Positions 37,136 to 48,210 of a stretch of DNA of 64,000 nucleotides are shown piece after piece. The DNA comes from Hyalella azteca (taxonomy: Eukaryota > Arthropoda > Malacostraca > Amphipoda > Hyalellidae), in assembly GCF_000764305.2 (NCBI RefSeq), contig NW_025932824.1, positions 124,001-188,000 on the forward strand. Reading direction: 5' to 3'. A program made the position numbers and the translations under genes. Each line of letters begins with the position of its first letter. Positions within the stretch are counted from its first letter, which is position 1. The notes beneath the pieces were generated by a model. It saw only the letters and a list, made by a program, of their open reading frames with translations, had not been told where the DNA came from and made no database searches.

Positions 37136-37889
37136 CAGCAGCAGCAGCAAAAGTGGCAGGAACATGAGGCAGAGCAAAGCCTGATGGCTGTGAAGAGCCT
37201 CGTTGTGACGCTTGCAGCACACCAGCGCAGCCGAGACTTGCTTTACACTTGTACAGATGTGCACTGTGCCTCGCACATGAACTGCGTGTAGAGCACGCAT
37301 CGCAGGCATGGGCTACGTGTTACGCAAACTCGTCTGTCTAACGCCTCATTAAATTGCCCTTGCGGGATGTATAGCCTCATCAAGTCGTCCACAATGACTG
37401 GTAAGAGCAGCTGAGGGTGAAAACAGTTATATCAGCTCTCAACAGCATGATAGTTCGGGCATTTATTTTTCGCTTTAACCAATAAACTGTGAAACAGAGA
37501 AAATATCGACCATCTCGGGTCTGATAGTGGCGCCTGTGAATAAGTTCCGTGAGATAAGGTTAGATTTTTACACAATAACAAATTAAATGACTGAATTAAA
37601 GCATCCGCACCGCATGTTAGAGTGCAGAACTCAAGTGCACTTTTAATATGTGATACTGATTAGAGTATTGGGGTATCAAATTTAAATGAATTAAAAATGC
37701 AAGCAAATCAGGTGCCCACTCAGTAGCAGAACATCAATATTGCGAGAGGAGCGCGGCCGACGCCAGCGAAGTGTCTGCGTTGTGTGGCAATCGATGGTCG
37801 CGCCGCCAGCACCAACAACATCGAAAACATGAACATAAAATACAAGTCCGTCTTACAGTACGCCGAACCACCGCACATGTTGGCTAAAT
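37136..37889. other. Unique DNA, no gene seen
   Basis: No supported ORF. CpG density is normal for the window (for example about nine CpG in 37741-37800), in contrast to the block starting at 38222. Confidence 0.5.
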
Positions 37890-38082
37890 TATATACCTTG
37901 GGACTATTATAACTTTATCGTTATACATTATACCTCGGGACTATGTATATTTACACTCCTATGTATATTTACATAGTCGGGACTATAGGCATTATACCTC
38001 GGGACTATGTATATTTACACTCCTATGTATATTTACATAGTCGGGACTATAGGCATTATACCTCGGGACTATGTATAACTTT
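37890..38082. repeat. 64-bp minisatellite, ~2.7 units, with internal inverted repeat
   Basis: cattatacctcgggactatg begins units at 37926, 37990 and 38054. Each unit holds actatgta and tacatagt in opposite orientation about 25 bp apart, so a unit can fold on itself. The copies are almost identical. Confidence 0.93.
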
Positions 38083-38221
38083 CATCGTTATGATTCCAAC
38101 AAGGCTAAATAATCCCTATAAGTGCGCAAAATGATTGCGTACCTACAATAATTTCGTCAATAGAGCAAAAAAACTTTAATAAAACAAAAAAAAAAAAATA
38201 AGAAGGGTGAACTGATGTCGT

Positions 38222-40380
38222 TTGAACTCAGTCCACAATTAAAGTCATCTGAGGAGGGCACCAAACAATGGTCTATTTTCCATGATTAGCTGAATAGCTT
38301 CCTTAAATAATAGAGCAATATTAGTGACCTCTAATAAATCTCAAATTTACCCAACTTTTTAATAGGCTTCCAAAAAATTGGTTTATTTTCAGCACCAATT
38401 CTGAAGAAAATTACTAAAGAATGAACATATATTCCTTAGCTAGCGGTTCAATTATGTAATAAAACGTTACGTTACGTTATAATGTCCCAAATACAATTTT
38501 TAGAGCACTGCAGGTCATTTTACAAGTGATCAAACTTTAAAGAGATACAAAGTTCAAAGTCGTACTTTTTAATATATAAACTCAACATCTACAATGAATC
38601 TCAATGACAAAAGTTTTAGATAAATTTAGATAGGTACTTGCTTGTTTTGACCCACACACTTCAATCATAGAAAAGCCATTCACAAACATTTTTGGAAATA
38701 TTTTAATACCTTTTAACAAGAATTGTTAAGCAAAGTTCGGTCATATGGATAAAAGTAGTAGCACCTTTCAATTTCTGAAAAAAATTCGGGCTCACTAATG
38801 TGGCATTTCTTGAAATATTGAACTTTCTCACTTCAGTACCACATTTACGCCAAAAAATTCTGCATAATGAGTGCATCCAAAATTTGTTATGGTGATAGCA
38901 GAGTGGCAGACAGCAGTCATGTCAGACTGCATTATAACTGTGTTGTTTCTTCAACATATATGTAAACAATGCATTATGTTCAATTGCCTCTAGGGTAAAG
39001 ACAAATGTTTTGTAGCTATTTCTGGAGAATGATTAGATATTTTGAGTTACTGACATGGTGGCATTCTAAATGCCTCATAAATAACCATGTACCTATGCAA
39101 TTGAGGAGCACAGTGGCGCAAATAGGTGCATGCTCACTCCAAAAGGAGCGAGACGGCCTGGACGAGTGACCTACAGCGCTCCAGCACCCAAATCACAGAC
39201 ATTTCCTTCACAATTAGCACTCTTGCCTGGACCTAGAATTGCACAACACTCCCCCTCCATAAATGTAGAGTGCTCTGGTCAGGCTGTTGGTCCTGCAGGA
39301 GCTAAATGACCTCTTGGAATTCCACCATGTTGGGTAATGTGTGCAGGCACCTTTGCAAATGAGCTTGTAGCTCATTAATGGCTTTCTACTTTCCATTGCT
39401 GGCATGATATGGTATTCAAGCCTTAAAGAAATGGAATAATGTCTTGAAAATCCATGAAATCATAGTTTAAAAAATTCAGTTACAGTTCAGAGAGTAGAGT
39501 TTTTCCACACTAAGGCCAATCTTGAATATTGGAGAAAATCATCCAGAAATTTAAGATAAACAATATGATTATCATTCTTAAGAGAACAATAAAAAATAGT
39601 GGGCAAAATGTCTTAGTTTTCTTATCTTTCATATATAAGAAATTAGGCAAGGGTTATAAAAACAGGTTAAATTAAGTAAACTGACTGAAAGCCTGAGCAT
39701 TTTTCTCCCATTCATGTGTAGTTTAGAAATGCCTGATTTTCCAGGATGCCCCTGGGGCCTCTGAAGAGTAAAAAGGTTAAAATTAAACAAGAATAAGCAA
39801 TTTTAGAGAAATTAACTTGAAATAGAAAATAATCATTTTCCAAATTTGTTTCAAAGTATAGCCCATAGGATACACTTTAAATTTTGCAGACTTTTTTAAC
39901 TTGTTAAAATTCTTACATTTTACCTAGAAAACCAAAATCAGTGAATATCAACTATTATCACTCTATATCTATATCAAGTACCATCAAACGGGATATTAAT
40001 AGATGGTTTCAGCATTTTTTATTAATAATGTCTTACCATGAAACATTTTATAAACAAGTTTGGGCTCATTTTGGAAGTCTATGCAAGGGCTATTGTATGG
40101 CATCTCTAAAAAAAATTCCATATGCTGTTTGTAAAGTGCCTGAGGCAAAATAGAAGTGTCCCAAATTACCCCTGAAAATGGGATAATCCAGGACACTTGA
40201 AATAAAACTTAATTTTAAAATGTTTGAAGCATGCAGAGTGTACTCATCATTACTACCTCTCGATGGTACTCTTGAAGACCTTCTCTTCCTTTGTAGATGA
40301 TGTAGATGTAGAATAAATGACATTTTATGCAATTTCTACTAATTTTTTTATTGATATATTACCACATCCATGCATTACAG
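38222..40380. other. CpG-depleted, minisatellite-free block; no ORF recognised
   Basis: Counting by eye, 39181-40380 contains two CpG dinucleotides in 1,200 bp, and 38221-38400, 38581-38700 and 38881-39060 contain none. Neighbouring DNA often has several per 60 bp. The left edge is sharp at about 38220. TpG and CpA look abundant, as expected from decay of methylated CpG. No ORF with a recognisable domain is present. A 45-nt hairpin lies at 40154-40198. This may be part of a methylated transcription unit, an old methylated insertion or DNA of different origin. Confidence 0.6.
40154..40198. repeat. Imperfect 45-nt hairpin
   Basis: aagtgtcc (40154) pairs with ggacactt (40191-40198), and the inner attaccc pairs imperfectly with gggataat. 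It lies about 190 bp left of the inverted-repeat transposon. Confidence 0.6.
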
Positions 40381-40388
40381 CCAGGGCA

Positions 40389-40473
40389 CAGAGGGTGGTT
40401 GCAGCGTTGCCAATATATGGGTTTTTAAGCCCTAAGCGTCGCCGGGTAATTTTAAGATGCGTCGCCAGGTAAT
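40389..40473 (+). repeat. Left terminal inverted repeat (85 bp)
   Basis: Starts cagagggtggttgcagcg and ends in two successive gcgtcgcc..gtaat words. It is preceded by ...ccagggca. Confidence 0.85.
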
Positions 40474-42084
40474 TTTTAATGAAAAGCCATTTACGCTGAG
40501 TAATGAAAAACTATTTACAAGCCACAAACTTATTTACAAGTTTGCATGCACATGTTACCCCAAATAACTAATTTTACCCTAAAAACAGCCCGATTGTACA
40601 GCAAGTGTCAACTGAACAAGTGATAATGAAGTCTGACCGCTCTAATGTGACCGCAACTACGTAATCGTAAGCTTGACGTTTACATTTTTTTTGGCGGGAA
40701 CTCATTGCAACTGATTTCCAGACAAGCTTCACTGCATCCTGATCCATCCAACATATCAGAAACTTTACTTTTTTTTAAATAGTTGGCGGAAGACTGACAA
40801 ATATATTAAATGCAAGAATTTCAATCTAAATGTGTCGGCAAGATCTTCTGAAGGCGTAAATTTTGCTACTGAAGCGTTACCAAAGATCTTGCAATATTCA
40901 TCCACTCTCTGCACAGTGGCATTACAGTATTATTTATGTGATATTTCCATATACATGGACATGCCATTGCACATTGACAACAAGTCAACAACCTTGTAAT
41001 CAGCAGCGGTATATCATTTCTTCTGTATCTGTAAGATTACAGGATGGTTTTTAATTGTGTACAATTTTAATTGGGTCAAGACTTGAGTGAATTCACTATA
41101 ACAAAAAAAAAAAATTGCACAATACATAGAAAATAAATCATAGTTTAAATTAATTACATTTCAATTTTCATTCTATGTTGCCTGGTACACAATTTTATCT
41201 TTGACATTCTATGCACAATTTTGTGATGAGTGATGATGCATTAATTTTTTGTTAAGTGATATTTTTTTTTACCAAGTGAAGTACATATAAACAAAATTAT
41301 TTGTTGGTAATATATTTTTCTCATGAATTCTAGCCTTTACACCAAGGCTCTAATGAAAATGTGTTTTTAAGGGAGTCCCTTTACAGCTTTACTTTCTTGT
41401 CCCTTATTACTCTGGGTCCTGGGAGCTTATGGATGTCTGGCATGTCCCTTATTGCCTGTTGTGTGGATTGTGGAATTGGCCACCATTTTTGGGAATGAGC
41501 TACATAACTCCCAAATTCCATCAATCACATTTTAAGTTAAGCCAACACCAGTGTACAACTTTTATGCAGGTAAATTTTTTATTACAGCTAATATTTTTTT
41601 TTATTTTTAGATTTTTTGAGCCTTTGAGGTAGGGTGAACGTAGTATATTCCAACACATTAAGGATGCATCGAGAAATGAAAAACTATAAAAAATAACCGT
41701 ATGCGTTACTCGAGTTCTGTTTGCTTTACGTGACTCTCAAAACACTGCACTACGCACCAGCAAAGGCAGCAATGATGAAACATCACAAAGTATTGCCATA
41801 TTTATTTAAAAGCCTTCAGAATGCAAACCTACCAAATCCCTATATTCCAACGCTGTGTGTGACTAAATTTGGCACGTTGAGACGAATTCCAGCCACGCTT
41901 CAAACTCTACTAATACGTAATTTCGACATCCCTGTGTTCGAAACTTCGAATTCCGATTGCTGTGTGAGCTGTATTGGAATACGACACGGCTTTGAATTAG
42001 AACACTATTGAATATTGAACACTACTTAATTAGGCTTTTAATTAACAGCTATTAAGCTTTTAATTAGGAAAATTTTAATTTTTG

Positions 42085-42109
42085 CACACAGCTTGGAACG
42101 AGCTGTGTG
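42085..42109. repeat. Small perfect hairpin
   Basis: cacacagct and agctgtgtg, 9 bp each, enclose a 7-nt loop. Confidence 0.75.
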
Positions 42110-42650
42110 TGTCCAATTCAAGTTGTGTTGGAATTAGTTTTTATGTGTCTAAATCCGTTTCTTAACTTTATCATCTATTAATTTATTTACCACTTGAAAT
42201 CAGCAAATACAAGTATAGGTACTTAAAAGTTAAAGGATTCCTAATATATTCACAGATGTATTTAAAAGTCTCAAACCATAATATTCTTTCTACATAGGCT
42301 AAACAGTTCATCACTATTTGGCCACACTCAGGATGATGTATGTTTTCGGTGAATTTTCCCGTGCATTTCCACTTTTTTTAAGCTATTGCTGTGCACAGTT
42401 TGCGCAATGTAATGAAAATTGATTATCTTCGCGCACGTGTTCACGCAATTCCGGCCATCTTTATTTTAGAAGAAATTTTCTCCAAAGTCATATGGCAACA
42501 CTGAACACCGTCTGTTTACATTTCGTATGTATAACAGCCGCAGTTTACGATTACCGTACGTTCCGTATCCGACAAGGCGGACAACCGGAAGAGTCAGAAG
42601 TAACCCGGACATGTCTTACATTTTATTATTGTTAGTTCGACTCGCGTAGT

Positions 42651-42697
42651 CAATATACTCGTGTATATTGTCGACTAAAATAGTAGAACTATTTTAG
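42651..42697. repeat. Two adjacent hairpins
   Basis: caatatac/gtatattg (42651-42670) is followed at once by ctaaaatag/ctattttag (42675-42697). Both stems are perfect with 4-5-nt loops. Confidence 0.7.
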
Positions 42698-43101
42698 CTT
42701 TCTAAAGTACGGCGCACGGAACATTTTTTTACCAACGTACTACGGCGCACCGCGCAGGTCGTTAAAATAACAAAATAAATTCCCGCGCACCTGGCACATC
42801 TTCCTGACCATGGCTATTTGGTAGAGCAAGGTCAACTATCAACTTTGACACATTTTTTGATAATCTCACTGGGTGGCAATCGTGGCATGCACTGTCTCTC
42901 TTTGGATCTCAACATTTTCCCACCAGACGGCCCAAACCTAGTGTTTTGGCAATAGTTTGGAACGCAAAGGTATGACATCACTATTTCATTTATCAACAAA
43001 TGCGTGGAACTAAGACAAAGCTTAATGTAAAGGAAAAACTAGAGAGGTGTCGGAATTATCCACAATGTTGGAATTACCGCATTTACCCTAGTCATGTAAT
43101 A

Positions 43102-43578
43102 CAGGGTGAACCAGAATTAAGTAACCCTTTTAATTTGATAATAAATAAAAAACTAAGAACATTATGAAGTTGAAACTTGTTTTATTTAAAAGAAGAACAT
43201 TTTTATGGTAATATTGTATCATAGTTACGTTATTATCCTGTATAGCTTGCTAAATTTGTGTTTAATTATCAAGCCTTAAATTTTCATCATGATTCGCTAC
43301 AGCAAAGAAGAAAGAACAAAAATTCTGCAAACCTACATTAGGACGATGTCAATAACAGAAGTTCAACGTGATTACAGGATCATTTCAAAACAAGAATCAG
43401 TCCTTGAAAAAAAAAACAATTAAATCTCTTTATCGAAAATTTGCGGATACCGGGAAATTACTAATGAAGGTTATGAAAGCAACGAAGAGAAGAGCCCTAT
43501 TTTGTCAAAACAATTGTGGTGGGCATTTAAAATATATTATATTTAAAAACTAGGATACAATATTACCATAAAAATGTT
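43102..43578 (+). mobile_element. Internally deleted, right-truncated mariner-like element
   Basis: The left end is TA followed by cagggtgaacc, typical of mariner-like termini (family knowledge). A 29-bp inverted repeat (43196-43224 and 43550-43578, 28 of 29 matching) brackets the transposase remnant. The right copy stops where the 85-bp TIR of the surrounding element begins (43579), so about 94 bp that should mirror 43102-43195 are missing. The sequence reads as an MLE reduced by internal deletion and then cut at its right end. Confidence 0.7.
43289..43553 (+). pseudogene. Mariner-like transposase remnant (N- and C-terminal ends only)
   Basis: From the ATG at 43289 the frame gives MIRYSKEERTKILQTY and continues through ITEVQRDYR, a helix-turn-helix start of the type found in mariner relatives with a DUF4817-like N-terminal domain. 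An A-rich run near 43410 shifts the frame, and the following frame gives KTIKSLYRKFADTGKL, the expected second half of that domain. Soon after comes RRALFCQNNCGGHLKYI, which resembles the C-terminal RR-x-C-x-NGGH tail of these transposases. The catalytic DDE/D core is absent. It cannot make an active enzyme. The family call is by eye from memory of the domain and has not been searched. Confidence 0.65.
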
Positions 43579-43663
43579 ATTACCCGGCGACGCATCTTTA
43601 AAATGGCCGGCGACGCTTTGGGCTTAAAAATCCATATATTGCCGACGCTGCATCCACCCTCTG
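43579..43663 (-). repeat. Right terminal inverted repeat (85 bp)
   Basis: Inverted partner of 40389-40473. It ends ccaccctctg and is followed by catagtgg. Confidence 0.85.
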
Positions 43664-46012
43664 CATAGTGGATATGTATGACTTCTAAACTTTCTTTATG
43701 CTACATAGATAGCAAAAAATGTTCAACTTTATACCACTATTTTTAGTTTTGCAATATTATTAGTTTAGTTGCTACAACATTTCTACGAAATGCAAGAGGC
43801 TGTCCCGATTTAGCCCGCACACACCCAACCGGATTCGGGATTCCGGGCCATCCCTTACACTTACAGAATACAGGATTGCCCTTATTACCAATACCCCATT
43901 GAGGCATTGACGGTATGAATATCATAGTCCTTCTGCTTCTTTCAATACTATATAGGTAAAATTTTAGCTTATTTAATAAGTTTTTTAAAAGACACTTGAG
44001 GGCTTGAGAGTCAAGATGAAGATCTCACATTCTCACACATAAACTCCACGGTCTCCACCCATATCCTTCGTTCCTCATCGGTCAACTGATAATAAGCTGA
44101 ACGAGTCAGTTCTGTTCTGTTCTTCGGTAGGTTAACGGAGTGCTGCGCGTTGGACGATTCACTCCGGAAGCAGCAGTTTGTCAACGATTAGGGGTCAAAG
44201 CGGAAGCCATACCTATTGATACCTTTCACCTTTGATTGTTCTTCACACTTATTCGGTAAGCACTAGTATTTATAGATTTGCACTGGGTTTCAGATTTCAC
44301 ACCGAGAACTTTGGTTGTTCAGCGATAGCACCACACGTCTTGTCACCATGAACGAACAAACGAAACTTCGAACGAGTCAGTGAACTCCGAGAAGCCAACA
44401 CCAAACGAATGTACGTTCCACCGGACAAGAAATAGGGCTATCGCAAAATGAAAAGAACATCTCATTCCATGGTTGAACTATATATAGTTCAACTATGTTG
44501 TCATTCAATCAATAACGCCAACACAACTAAGTTATTGAGAATAAAATGAAGAAGCAAGTGCTGACACCTTCCATTTAATCATATTCTTAAAGGTTTCTAA
44601 ATTAGAGTAAAAAAGTTGCAAATATATTACAATAAAATAAGTTTTATTTAACAGTTTTTTTTTTGCCTTCAAATGATACTCAAAATTATCATCTGCATAG
44701 TAATAGAAACTTCGGATAGTTGAGGCTTTCGGAGTTTCTGAATTAGGAATAGCGCAATAAACGTTTACGGTAGTAACAAACATGTGTTGTTAAATTGTCC
44801 ATGTTCTTATATATACGCTCACGCAGAGTGAAAAATTATGTAATGCGTAATAGGACGAGGTGAAAGAAAAGGGAAAAATATTCTATACTCTGTACTGTCT
44901 GTAGCTTTGACATAGTCTTATCGATCATTTGAAGAGGGATATTGATACGCATGACAGATCATCATCATGCACGTGATTCAGAATAAGAACAATATGGTGA
45001 GCAATGCTATAAAATAACTCTTCTAACTGCCACTATTTTTATTGAGCAACTTTTGTCTGTCAGCTCAGGCTGTACGTTTCACCTTTTGTTGATCACTCCA
45101 CAAATATCGCATTTCTTTTTAATGAATAAAAAATTACGTTCGATTTTTTTCTCTTTTCAAGTTCTTTGGCTTTGTTTGAAGTGATGTATGAACAGTATGA
45201 CTTCATTGAATAAAGATGCGTCACTTAGCTGCGTAGACCGAATAAATTTACAGATTTAATTATGTTATGATAGAAATTTCTTTGTTGAAAATTTTACGAA
45301 AACAATATTAAATGATTGAATTTCTTCCTGAATTTTTCAAACAATAATACGTATAGTTTAGCAACTTGAAGACTTAAGAACATGACATTCGTAATTGAGT
45401 CCAATGTGCAACAATAAATTAACTACCGTACAATATCATAGGTTCCCACTTTCGATTAAAATTATATAAATCAGCTTCTATGCATATTATTTATTGCAAC
45501 TCATTTCAGTGTGAACATAAACACTTTCTAGCACCATCAGCTCGTTACAAAACTTTCCTCATCTCCATTTCAATGGCAAACCCTGAACTCGCCTCTCGGA
45601 TGTTCCCCTCGTCTACAGAGTTATTCAGCGCTTCCCATCATACAACTTCCAGCGCGCCCAACGAGCCGTGCTTCCGGAGTGTCAAAGTCCGGCCTTTATT
45701 TATGTTTTCTTCTGCGTCGTTTTTTGTGCAGTTTCTTAGGAAGGGAAGCTTCGGCAAGTGTAACGGCAAAAACATCTTCGTTGAGGATAATCAATAAGGC
45801 ATTTATCAACACATAAAAAGTTAGATTCAGTCACTCTCATTTAGATAAGAGATAAAATTATTGGAAAATATACATATTTAACTGTGCAGGGTGTCTCCTT
45901 GACAAAATTTAGTTATTTCTCTATGAAAATTTTCACTAACTGTGAAACTGAAACCGAAAAGTCTCTAACTGAAAATTTAGAGCTTGCATTAACCTACCTA
46001 TATACGTGAGAA
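43664..46012. other. AT-rich unique DNA, no convincing gene
   Basis: The minus ORF 44532-44783 contains a YADD tetrapeptide but no other reverse-transcriptase motif. The plus ORF 45480-45797 (105 codons) has no recognised domain. A 22-bp perfect palindrome lies at 44472-44493. Confidence 0.45.
44472..44493. repeat. Perfect 22-bp palindrome
   Basis: gttgaactata and its exact reverse complement are adjacent with no loop, giving full dyad symmetry. It may be a protein-binding site, a hairpin or chance. Confidence 0.8.
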
Positions 46013-46374
46013 AACATCACAACCGCGGCGCCAGGTTATGAAGTAACATTTAGCAGCTGCGGCGCCAGGTTATGAAGTAACATCACAGCTGCGGCGCCAG
46101 GTTATGAAGTAACATTTATCAGCTGCGGCGCCAGGTTATGAAAAAACATCACAGCTGCGGCGCCAGTTCATGAAGTAACATCACAGCTGAAGTAACATCA
46201 AAGCTGCGGCGCCAGGTTATGAAGTAACATTACAGCTGCGGCGCCAGGTTATGAAGCAACATCATCGCTGCGGCGCCAGGTTATGAAGTAACATCACAGC
46301 TGCGGCGCCAGGTCATGAAGTAACATCACAGCTGAAGTAACATCACAGCTGCGGCGCCAGGTTATGAAGTAAGC
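46013..46374. repeat. 32-bp minisatellite, ~10-11 units
   Basis: cagctgcggcgccaggttat followed by gaagtaacat(ca) recurs with 32-bp spacing and occasional 34-bp units. Two shortened units lack the gcggcgccagg half (near 46190 and 46325). Each full unit carries the palindromic ggcgcc hexamer with two CpG. Confidence 0.95.
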
Positions 46375-47239
46375 TGATAATATCCTGCAGCGCCAGGACG
46401 TGGTCGCGGATGTGTTGCAGAGCTGCACCGCAAGAACCTATAACATAAAAACTCGATGGTTCCGAGGCCGTTCGTACATCACGCACTTTATATCGCTCGT
46501 CGCGGTATTTTCCTGGTAAATAATCTGGCCAAGGAAGGACTCAAGAGCTCAAAAGAATAAACAGGTCGCGGAATCATTGGTAAAGTTCAATACTGGAAGC
46601 TCATCTTTATGGGCTTACAGTTTATTTATTTTGTTAAATGGTTCTGAGATTTTTTGGCTGCTATTGAATTTTAAATTAGAACTCTAGTAAGCTCTTCGTA
46701 ATTTTATATCTTGGGGTATGAATAGATATGCACATAGAAATCTAAATATGAATATTTTACATAGCTATGCACATCGTTCGGTTTATCTATTTAATTATAA
46801 AATTAATAGTGCATAGAGACTCGAAGTTTCTCAGCGGCACAGGCGTGAGCAAACATTCCTATAAATATAGAGCAAAAGCGTCCATCGACATAAATTTCAG
46901 GCTTTGAAATCTTGACTGAGGCAAAAAATATTTCCCAACATATATTTTGCGGTCTAGTGTTTTAACGGAATTTTATCCTCGCACGTCTGAATAAACTGCA
47001 TGTGATTGTTCTATAAAATAACTATTAAATACACGTGATTAAAATAATTGGATGCATTTATAAATTTACGTAACTTAGGAAAGATGAACCTTTTTTTTAG
47101 TTGATTAAAAATATGAATTGATTTGGAAATGTCTTGTCTTTTTAATTAATGTTTCTGCTAAAACACACCGAACTATCAAACAGTGTATTAGTCTAACAAC
47201 TCGTGCAAGATAGTTATATACATATAATCACGAAGACTT
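46375..47239. other. AT-rich unique DNA, no gene seen
   Basis: No ORF or repeat of note. Confidence 0.5.
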
Positions 47240-47500
47240 TGAATAACTGAACATATACGACGTCTTCCTCCTTTATCTTTGTTACGACGGACTCTTTCTT
47301 TGTCGTTGGGACGACAGACCCCTACTCTGTTTTTGGGAAGAAAGATTCATGCATAGCCTTTGGCAAGACATATTCCTACTTTTTCTTTGTTAAGACCGAT
47401 TTCGATTTTGTCATAGGTATTACAGGTTCCTACTTTGTCTTTGTCAAGACCTTACTCTGTCATTGATAAATGATAAGACATGTTCCTACTGTCTTCGGCA
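47240..47500. repeat. Degenerate ~50-bp repeat
   Basis: Words such as cctact.tgtctttgt, ggcaagacatattcctact and gataagacatgttcctact recur irregularly. It probably represents an old, decayed array. Confidence 0.5.
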
Positions 47501-47660
47501 TGACTAACATTCTTCCACCCCACTGACCAAGCGTCCCTCACCCCCGGGACGCCGGCAGGAAACGGGCCCGTTTGTGTGCGTCTCGGTCCCACAAAGGCGC
47601 TCTATTGAATTGATATCGAACGATGGAAGACGACATCCCTTGCTGGAACTGATGCATTAG

Positions 47661-48210
47661 CGCGACATGTTAGGCATGTTAGCGGTGACATTTTAGCTGT
47701 GACATGTTAGGCATCTTAGTCGTGACATGTTAGGCATGTTAGTCGTGACATGTTAGGCATGTTAGTCGTGACATGTTAGGCATGTTAGCTGTGACAGGTT
47801 GGCATCTTAGTCGTGACATGTTAGGCATGTTAGTCTTGACATGTTAGGCATGTTAGTCGTGACATGTTAGGCATGTTAGTCGTGACATGTTAGGCATGTT
47901 AGCTGTGACAGGTTAGGCATCTTAGTCGTGACATGTTAGGCATGTTAGTCTTGACATGTTAGGCATGTTAGCTGTGACATGTTAAGCATGTTTGTGTTGA
48001 CATGTTAGGCATGTTAGTCGTGACATGCTAGGCATGTTAGTCCTGAAGACATATAGAGCATGTTTGTCCTGAATTCATGTTAGCTGTGAAGACATGTTAG
48101 GAATGTTCGTCGTGAAGAAATATTAGGAATACTAATCGTGACGACATGTTAGTCGTGAATTGTTAGGCATGTTAGTCGTGACATGTTAGGCATGTTATTC
48201 CTGAAGACAT
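47661..48210. repeat. 23-bp minisatellite, >20 units
   Basis: gtcgtgacatgttaggcatg plus tta is repeated with small substitutions (gtcttg, gctgtg, catctta) from 47661 to about 48040, then with insertions (gaagacat) to 48210. Variant units recur in blocks, suggesting that segments of several units were duplicated together. Confidence 0.95.

Larger units (their letters stand above)
40389..43663. mobile_element. 3,275-bp element with 85-bp terminal inverted repeats
   Basis: The two ends (40389-40473 and 43579-43663) are inverted copies that agree at roughly nine of ten positions over 85 bp, starting cagagggtgg. Each TIR contains a tandem pair of ~23-bp words built on gcgtcgcc..gtaattt, which could be transposase binding sites (inference). 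Only CA repeats on both flanks, so no clear target duplication was found and the superfamily is unassigned. The interior has no complete transposase ORF; the only recognisable coding remnant is the mariner-like piece next to the right TIR. It is therefore probably non-autonomous or decayed. 41041-41637 within it has no CpG at all. Confidence 0.75.

Noticed and set aside
36601..37309. Poly-Leu and poly-Ala ORFs on both strands
   Set aside because: Artefacts of the GCAGCA-rich minisatellite.
44532..44783. YADD tetrapeptide as a reverse-transcriptase active site
   Set aside because: No other RT motif lies before or after it, and the ORF is only 83 codons. A four-residue match is likely chance.
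46013..46374. CRISPR-like regularly spaced repeats
   Set aside because: Whole 32-bp units are similar, with no unique spacers; it is an ordinary minisatellite.
47661..48210. Telomere-like array (ttaggc words)
   Set aside because: The hexamer is only part of a 23-bp unit and is not itself repeated in tandem.
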